From: Streptomyces alfalfae
GTDB lineage: Bacteria; Actinomycetota; Actinomycetes; Streptomycetales; Streptomycetaceae
Length of the DNA stretch: 64,000 bases
Reading direction: 5' to 3'
Assembly: GCF_004127445.1 (NCBI RefSeq)
Contig: NZ_QEXM01000045.1
Location: forward strand, 296,713 to 360,712
The first letter of the stretch is position 1. Every line of letters starts with the position of its first letter. The notes under the pieces are model-generated. The model was not told where the DNA came from and ran no database searches. It was given only the letters and a program-made list of their open reading frames with translations. Of the stretch, positions 57,720 through 64,000 are shown piece by piece. A program made the position numbers and the translations under genes.

Positions 57720-60386
57720 ATGAGTTCGGGAGAACTGGGCGTCGATACTCGTACGAGGAGTGCTGTGATCACCGCGCGTGCGGCTGCGACTTTCGACCCC
57801 GTCGGACGCTCCGTCGCGACGGCGCGCTCCTTCGTCCGCGACACCCTGCAGGGCTGGGGCTTCACCGACATCGTCGACGACGCCGTCGTCCTCACCAGCG
57901 AGCTGGTCACCAACGCCGTCGTGCACGCGGGCACCGCGGCCGACGTCCTGTGCCTGCGCACCGAGGACGCCGCGCGCATCGAGGTCTCCGACCGCTATCC
58001 GGAGCGCGAGATCCCGCTCCAGCAGTCCTCCCTGAGCATGGGCAGCCCCGACCGCGAGGGCGGCCGCGGCCTCCAGCTCTGCGCCGCCCTCGCCACCCGC
58101 TGGGGCGTCGAGTACACCCCCACGCACAAGCAGGTCTGGTTCCAACTCGACCTCCCCCACCGCCGCGTGGGCACCCGCACAGCGGGCCCCGCGCTCCCCG
58201 CCGAGCTGCTCCCCGTCGCCGACGGCAGGGTCCGCGTCGCCGTCATCCAGATCGACAGCGCCGGCGCGGTCTCCGCCTGGAACGAGGACGCCGAGGAACT
58301 CTTCGGATACGCCGCCGACAAGATCCTCGGCAAGCCGCTGAACGACCTCGCGGCCTGGCCGCACACCCCCGGCACCAGCACCGGCATCGCCGAGGCCCTG
58401 CAGCTCTCACGCTGGGAGGGCAGCTACGGCATCCGCGGCTCCCACGGCCGCGTGATCCCCGTCTACGCCTCCCACCTGCGGGTCCGCGACACCGACGGCG
58501 AACCGTCCACGGTCTGCCTCCTCGTACGGGACGACGAGCGAGCCGTGCTGCAGACGCCGATGCGCGGCGCGGCCCCCGAACAGGCCACCCTCAGCGAGCC
58601 GAACGCCACGGACCCCTTCGAGGTCTTCATCGGCTCCCCCGCCCCCGACGACCTCGACGGCCTGCTCCAGCGCACCGTCGAGCGCGCCCGCGACATGCTC
58701 GACGGCGACGCCGCCTTCCTCCTCCTCGCCACCGACGACGAGACGGAGCTGGAGGTCCGCGCTTCCACGGGCCTGCCGTCGGCCACCCAGCGCTTCGCCC
58801 GCGTCCCCGTCGAAGCGGGCCCGGGACGCTACGGCTCGGCCCGCATGCCGGCCGTCCACGAGGACCTCACGGTGGTCCCCGGAGCCGTCCCGCTCCTCAG
58901 CGGCACGGGCATGCGCTCCGTCGTCACCGTCCCCCTCAAGGTCGAGGGCCGCCTCACCGGCTCCCTCGGCGTCGCCGCCGAGTCCCCCGACCGGTACTCG
59001 AACGAAGAGGCGCTGCGCCTGCAGTTCGCCGCCGACCGCATCGCCCTTGCCGTGGAGTCCGCGCGCCTCGGCGAACTCGAACGGCTCCGCCGCGGCTCGC
59101 TGTCCTTCCTGGTCGAGGCCTCCGACCTGCTCGCGGGCACCCTGGACCGCGACCAGACGCTGGCCCTCATGGCCCAGATGACGGTCCCGACGCTCGCCAC
59201 CTGGTGCGCCGTCTACACCATCGCCGACCAGTCGGCCGAGCCCTACCTCTCGTACGTCCTGCACGAGGACGAGGATCGCATCGACGGCCTCAAGGCCCTC
59301 CTGTCCAAGATCGCCCCGCCCGACCCGGTCCCCACGCCCGGAGCCCGCATCTGGGCGGCCCCCTCCGAGGCCGCGCACCAGGCAGCGCTCCGCACCTCCA
59401 TGCGCAGCCTCGGCCTCGGCGAACCCATGACCGTGGGCTCCGGCATCGGCACCACCCTCTCCACGGCGTCCGCGGTGGGCGGCGAGACGGTCGTGCTGCC
59501 GCTGGTGGCCCGCAACCGCGTCATCGGCATGCTCACGCTCGGTAAGCCCTCGGACGAGCACTTCCGCCAGGAGATCCTGGAATTGGCCGAAGATCTCTCC
59601 CGCCGGGCCGCCCTCGCCCTCGACAACGCCCGCCTGTACTCCGAGCGCACCGCCATCAGCCAGTCCCTCCAGCGCAGCCTGCTGCCGCCCGGCCTCCCGC
59701 AGGTCCCGGGCGTCGAGGTCGACGTCATCTACCGCGCGGCCGGCGAGGGCAACGAAGTCGGCGGCGACTTCTACGACCTCTTCCCGATCCGCGACGGCGC
59801 CTACGGCTTCGCGATCGGCGACGTCTGCGGCACGGGCCCGGAGGCCGCCGCCGTCACGGGCCTGGCCCGGCACGCGCTGCGCCTGCTCGCCCGCGAGGGC
59901 TTCGGCGGCCCCGCGGTCCTGGAGCGCCTGAACGCCGCGATCCTCGACGAGGGAGCCCGCAGCCGCTTCCTGACGCTCCTGTACGGCGAGCTGTGGCCCC
60001 AGGAGGACGGCTCGGCGGTCCTGAAGGTCGTCTGCGCCGGCCACCCACTGCCCCTCCGTCTGCGCCAGGACGGCACGGTCGAGCCGTACGCGGAACCGCA
60101 GCCGCTGCTCGGCGTCATGGAGGACCTCGAACTGTACGAGCAGACGATGACGCTCGACCCCGGCGACGTCCTGCTCTGCGTCACCGACGGCGTCACCGAG
60201 CGCCGCGAGGGCACCCGCATGCTCGGCGACGACGGCCTCGCCGACGTCCTCACGACCTGCACGGGCCTCACGGCCGGCGCGGTGGCGGCCCGCATCATGC
60301 GCGCGGTGGAGCGCTTCGCCTCCGACGCCCCGTCCGACGACATGGCGATCCTCGCGATGCGCGTCCCCGGCCTCCAGAAGGACTGA
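57720..60386 (+). CDS. osaC: multidomain phosphatase/anti-sigma regulator OsaC
   Basis: 888-residue protein from MSSGELGVDT at 57720, preceded by GGAGGGG; open sequence upstream is not domain-like. The N-terminal RsbW-type ATPase domain (about 25-148) has the N-box ELVTNAVVHAG and GGRGLQL. A PAS domain (about 160-280), two GAF-type domains (about 300-470 and 480-655), and a C-terminal PP2C/SpoIIE phosphatase (about 665-888, with GNEVGGDFYDLF, DVCGTG and SDDMAILAMR) follow. In S. coelicolor OsaC binds the stress sigma factor SigB through its kinase domain and is needed to shut off the SigB response. It is divergent from osaA across 272 bases. Confidence 0.95.
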   Translation: MSSGELGVDTRTRSAVITARAAATFDPVGRSVATARSFVRDTLQGWGFTDIVDDAVVLTSELVTNAVVHAGTAADVLCLRTEDAARIEVSDRYPEREIPLQQSSLSMGSPDREGGRGLQLCAALATRWGVEYTPTHKQVWFQLDLPHRRVGTRTAGPALPAELLPVADGRVRVAVIQIDSAGAVSAWNEDAEELFGYAADKILGKPLNDLAAWPHTPGTSTGIAEALQLSRWEGSYGIRGSHGRVIPVYASHLRVRDTDGEPSTVCLLVRDDERAVLQTPMRGAAPEQATLSEPNATDPFEVFIGSPAPDDLDGLLQRTVERARDMLDGDAAFLLLATDDETELEVRASTGLPSATQRFARVPVEAGPGRYGSARMPAVHEDLTVVPGAVPLLSGTGMRSVVTVPLKVEGRLTGSLGVAAESPDRYSNEEALRLQFAADRIALAVESARLGELERLRRGSLSFLVEASDLLAGTLDRDQTLALMAQMTVPTLATWCAVYTIADQSAEPYLSYVLHEDEDRIDGLKALLSKIAPPDPVPTPGARIWAAPSEAAHQAALRTSMRSLGLGEPMTVGSGIGTTLSTASAVGGETVVLPLVARNRVIGMLTLGKPSDEHFRQEILELAEDLSRRAALALDNARLYSERTAISQSLQRSLLPPGLPQVPGVEVDVIYRAAGEGNEVGGDFYDLFPIRDGAYGFAIGDVCGTGPEAAAVTGLARHALRLLAREGFGGPAVLERLNAAILDEGARSRFLTLLYGELWPQEDGSAVLKVVCAGHPLPLRLRQDGTVEPYAEPQPLLGVMEDLELYEQTMTLDPGDVLLCVTDGVTERREGTRMLGDDGLADVLTTCTGLTAGAVAARIMRAVERFASDAPSDDMAILAMRVPGLQKD

Positions 60387-60444
60387 CCGCGCCGGGGCGC
60401 CTCCGGGTGCCCCGGCCCCGGCCGCATCCGCCCCCGAACGCACT

Positions 60445-60476
60445 GAAGGCCTCCGCCCAACAGGGCGGAGGCCTTC
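60445..60476 (+). terminator. osaC terminator
   Basis: Perfect 14-base stem GAAGGCCTCCGCCC with an AACA tetraloop, 58 bases after the osaC stop. It lies between osaC and the convergent tRNA gene and may stop both. Confidence 0.9.
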
Positions 60477-60484
60477 ATGATCTG

Positions 60485-60557
60485 AGCCCCCAAGCGGAAT
60501 CGAACCGCTGACCTTCTCCTTACCATGGAGACGCTCTACCGACTGAGCTATAGGGGC
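60485..60557 (-). tRNA. tRNA-Thr (anticodon GGU)
   Basis: 73-base tRNA on the minus strand starting GCCCCTATAGCTCAG. The anticodon stem TCTCC/GGAGA encloses the loop ATGGTAA, so the anticodon is GGT. The T-arm is GGTTCGATTCC, and the acceptor stem GCCCCTA pairs with the 3' strand, discriminator T. The 3' CCA is not encoded. Confidence 0.96.
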
Positions 60558-60597
60558 CTGCTGCGCTCCGGGGGTTTTCCCCTCGGCAACGGAATAG

Positions 60598-60603
60598 ATC
60601 ATA
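60598..60603 (-). promoter_or_regulatory. possible -10 of the tRNA-Thr promoter
   Basis: TATGAT on the minus strand lies 41 bases upstream of the tRNA 5' end, with TTCGAA 17 bases further up as a weak -35 candidate. Confidence 0.4.
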
Positions 60604-60674
60604 CCTGAATTCCGCGGCCGTTCGAACCGCCCATTCCTCTGGACCGCCCACGGCTTCACTGCCACTCTGCGCGC

Positions 60675-61607
60675 ATGCCGTCCCTACGCCGCACGCGCTT
60701 CGCACCCCCTCTCGCCGCAGCAACGGCCCTGCTTCTGCCCCTGGTGGCCTGCGGTTCGTCGAAGGACCCCTCGGACAAGCGACCGGGCCCCACGAAGAAG
60801 CCGACGGCCACTGTCACGCCCCGCCCCGGCGACCAGAAGGTCACACTCGTCTGGAAAGGCGAGAAGCGCGTCTACCGGGTCCACACCCCGCCCGGATACA
60901 CCCGCGCCGGCAGACTCCCCCTCGTGATCGCCATGCACCCCTATCCGGCCGACGGCGAAGCCATGGCGGAGATCAGCGGCCTCAACGCCAAGGCCGACAA
61001 GGAGAACTTCCTCGTCGCCTACCCCGACGGCCTCAACCGCGGCTTCAACGCCCTGATCTGCTGCGGCACCGAGGACGACGTCGGCTTCATCCGTGCGATC
61101 ACCGAGACGCTGACCGGAAGCTGGAAAGCCGATCCCGCGCGCGTCTACGCCACCGGCATCTCCAACGGCGGCGACATGGCGTACAAGCTGGCCGTGGAAC
61201 TCCCCGGCACCTTCGCGGCCATCTCCCCGGTGAGCGGCGGCTATCTGGGCACGGACGCGGAGAAGAAGTCCTATGTGCCGAGGACACCGGTATCGGTGCT
61301 GACCTTCATCGGCGGCCTGGACGAGCACTATGCCGGAATGGACGCGGGCATCAACGCCTGGCAGAAACGCCTGTCCTGCGAGCCGGACGACCGGCAGCTG
61401 CTCAAGAAGAACCGCATCAGGAAGACGGCGGCCACATGCCGGGACGGCTCTGAAGTGGTCGTCTACCGGCTGCCGAAGATGGGCCACTCCTGGCCGAACG
61501 GCGCGGGCGGCGACATGTCCGACCCGACGGCCGGCGTCAACGCCACTGACGTGATGTGGCGCTTCTTCGAGAAGCACACCCTGGACTCATCGGAGTCACC
61601 GTCATAA
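60675..61607 (+). CDS. lipoprotein esterase of the PHB depolymerase/LpqC family
   Basis: Alpha/beta hydrolase, 310 residues. The signal peptide ends in LLPLVAC-G, a lipobox, so the protein is probably anchored outside the membrane, followed by a Lys/Pro/Thr-rich linker to about 60. The nucleophile elbow is GISNGGDMA; the segment LPLVIAMHPYPADG carries the oxyanion-hole region, and the catalytic His is likely in MGHSWPNG. CC in NALICCGTED matches the family. Members cleave feruloyl or acetyl esters or short polyesters; the substrate here is unknown. It is convergent with the next gene, 15 bases away. Confidence 0.9.
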   Translation: MPSLRRTRFAPPLAAATALLLPLVACGSSKDPSDKRPGPTKKPTATVTPRPGDQKVTLVWKGEKRVYRVHTPPGYTRAGRLPLVIAMHPYPADGEAMAEISGLNAKADKENFLVAYPDGLNRGFNALICCGTEDDVGFIRAITETLTGSWKADPARVYATGISNGGDMAYKLAVELPGTFAAISPVSGGYLGTDAEKKSYVPRTPVSVLTFIGGLDEHYAGMDAGINAWQKRLSCEPDDRQLLKKNRIRKTAATCRDGSEVVVYRLPKMGHSWPNGAGGDMSDPTAGVNATDVMWRFFEKHTLDSSESPS

Positions 61608-61622
61608 GGGTGTGCGCCGCCC

Positions 61623-62300
61623 TCAGAAGGCGGGCTGCAGCAGACCGCCGAGGGCATTGCACGCGGAGACGACACGCTGCAGGTCCCGGCGCGACATCGA
61701 GGCGTCGACCGGCAGCGCCAGCGTCTCGTCCGCGGCCCGCTCGGTCTGCGGCAGGCACACGTCCCGCCGGAACTGCGGCAGCCGGTGCACCGGAGTCTTC
61801 ACCGGCACCCAGCAGTTGACGCCCCTGGCACGCACGGCACGCGCGAAGGCGTCGCGGTCGGGCCGCCCGTTCCCCGGCACGCGCACGACGTACTGCTGAT
61901 AGCTGTGGTCCGCGCCGCCCTCGGGCGTCATGACCCCGCTGAGCCGTCCGCTGAGGTAGGCGGCATGCGCCCGCCGCCGAGCGAGCCCGTCGGTCACACC
62001 CTCCGACTCGTTCCGCTCCAGCACCAGCAGGCCGTGGCGTTCTCCTACGTCACGCAGTCGTCGCACGTCGGCCTGGTTCCCGAAGCGGTGCTCGACGATG
62101 ACGGCGGCCGTGCGCGGGCTCACGACGTCGGCGACGGCATCAGGGGCGAGGCAGTACGACGCGGGGTCTATGTCGGCGAAGACCGGCATCGCTCCCGCGA
62201 GGACCACGTCTTCGGCGGTCTCGGCGTCGCCGTACGCGGACACGACGACCTCGTCACCGGCACCGATGCCGGCGGCGCGCAACATCCCAACAGTCCTCAT
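61623..62300 (-). CDS. shortened DegT/DnrJ/EryC1-like aminotransferase, no PLP lysine
   Basis: 225-residue protein resembling DegT/DnrJ/EryC1/StrS sugar aminotransferases, which are normally about 370 residues. The first part matches the PLP-domain core (GAGDEVVVSAYGDAETAEDVVLAG, here GDEVVVSAYGDAETAE; PVFADIDPASYCLAPDAV). The C-terminal third matches the substrate region (HSYQQYVVRVPG, CWVPVKTPVHRLPQF, ALPVDASMS). The segment that should hold the PLP lysine is missing. The sequence jumps from LLVLERNESEG to LSGRLSGV, and the only Lys in the protein is in the substrate region. It therefore cannot work as a standard aminotransferase. It lies just beyond the rRNA operon terminator. Confidence 0.8.
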   Translation of the reverse strand: MRTVGMLRAAGIGAGDEVVVSAYGDAETAEDVVLAGAMPVFADIDPASYCLAPDAVADVVSPRTAAVIVEHRFGNQADVRRLRDVGERHGLLVLERNESEGVTDGLARRRAHAAYLSGRLSGVMTPEGGADHSYQQYVVRVPGNGRPDRDAFARAVRARGVNCWVPVKTPVHRLPQFRRDVCLPQTERAADETLALPVDASMSRRDLQRVVSACNALGGLLQPAF

Positions 62301-62351
62301 GTCTCCGGATGTTGGCCGCGCAACGTGAACGGCAAGTGACGCAAAACAAAA

Positions 62352-62391
62352 AAGAGCTGGTCCCTGAACCGAAGTTCAGGGACCAGCTCTT
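62352..62391 (-). terminator. rRNA operon terminator
   Basis: 18-base perfect stem AAGAGCTGGTCCCTGAAC with a CGAA loop. On the minus strand it is followed by TTTTTTGTTTT, the strongest U-run in the window. It closes the rRNA operon after 5S and shields the DegT-like gene from read-through. Confidence 0.95.
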
Positions 62392-62401
62392 CATCAAGAT
62401 T

Positions 62402-62521
62402 AGTTCGGCGGCGTCCTACTCTCCCACAGGGTCCCCCCTGCAGTACCATCGGCGCTATGAGGCTTAGCTTCCGGGTTCGGAATGTAACCGGGCGTTTCCC
62501 TCATGCTATGACCACCGAAAC
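62402..62521 (-). rRNA. rrf: 5S ribosomal RNA
   Basis: 120-base 5S gene on the minus strand, from GTTTCGGTGGTCATAGC to ACGCCGCCGAACTA. Paired ends and the internal CCCGGTTACATTCCGAACC block match actinobacterial 5S rRNA. It is separated from the 23S end by about 85 bases. Confidence 0.97.
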
Positions 62522-62605
62522 ACTATGAAACTGTCAACCGCACCACGCTCTGTGACAAACGCGGGGTTGTTCGTGGTTTCAGAACCAACACAGTGGACGC
62601 GAGCA

Positions 62606-64000
<1,395 letters not shown>

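Overview
This window is high-GC actinobacterial chromosome, and the gene order is that of a Streptomyces. From memory, it follows the Streptomyces coelicolor block running roughly from osaABC through ftsK, recA, gluABCD, miaB, miaA, dapF and rshA to hflX. GTG starts, overlapping ATGA gene junctions, lipoproteins with LTATAC-G lipoboxes and 5S/23S rRNA of actinobacterial type all agree with that reading. No insertion sequence, prophage, CRISPR array or integrated element was seen. The window is core chromosome carrying several unusual repeats and regulatory sites.

Layout. 1-4.7 kb holds a class III aminotransferase at the left edge (possibly the edge of a siderophore cluster) and two tandem trypsin-like lipoproteins that share a 24-bp upstream element. 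4.7-16 kb, mostly minus strand, holds hflX, an M1 metallopeptidase, the RelA/SpoT homologue rshA, dapF, a small membrane protein, miaA, an acidic small protein, a LigB-like protein and miaB. 16-23.2 kb is a glutamate module: an orphan TAXI-type binding protein, the GluK/GluR two-component system, and the divergent gluABCD importer. 23.4-26.9 kb holds a FAD monooxygenase with a low-complexity tail, then a cysteine-containing leader peptide, cysteine dioxygenase and a rhodanese. 26.9-30.2 kb is an FtsX-type permease with its own ArsR-like regulator and a perfect 20-bp palindrome.

30.3-41.4 kb is rich in DNA-repair genes: recX-recA with an SOS-like box and a separate PafBC-type promoter, an AI-2E family protein, a DUF3046 protein, a prenyltransferase-like protein, the giant helicase lhr with what looks like a leaderless PafBC-type promoter, a 600-bp degenerate repeat tract, and nei2. 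41.4-51 kb holds an SDR enzyme, dpsB, clgR, cinA (pncC), pgsA, rimO, a RodZ-like HTH membrane protein and ftsK. 51-60.4 kb is the osmoadaptation locus: response regulator osaB, the 1,835-residue multi-HAMP hybrid kinase osaA and, divergently, the multidomain phosphatase/anti-sigma regulator osaC. 60.5-64 kb holds tRNA-Thr(GGU), a lipoprotein esterase, a shortened DegT-like protein without a PLP lysine, and the 3' end of an rRNA operon (5S and partial 23S, minus strand) with a strong terminator.

How the parts work together. Several modules look self-contained: glutamate sensing beside glutamate uptake; cysteine sensing by translation of a leader ahead of cysteine catabolism; DNA-damage control at both recA and lhr; and osmotic signalling through OsaA/OsaB with OsaC linking to the SigB system. 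No wholly new multi-gene system could be shown. The best leads are the TAXI protein beside GluK/GluR, the leaderless damage promoter of lhr, the cysteine leader before cysteine dioxygenase, the palindrome-controlled orphan permease, and the paired protease lipoproteins with a shared promoter element and an undescribed N-terminal module.
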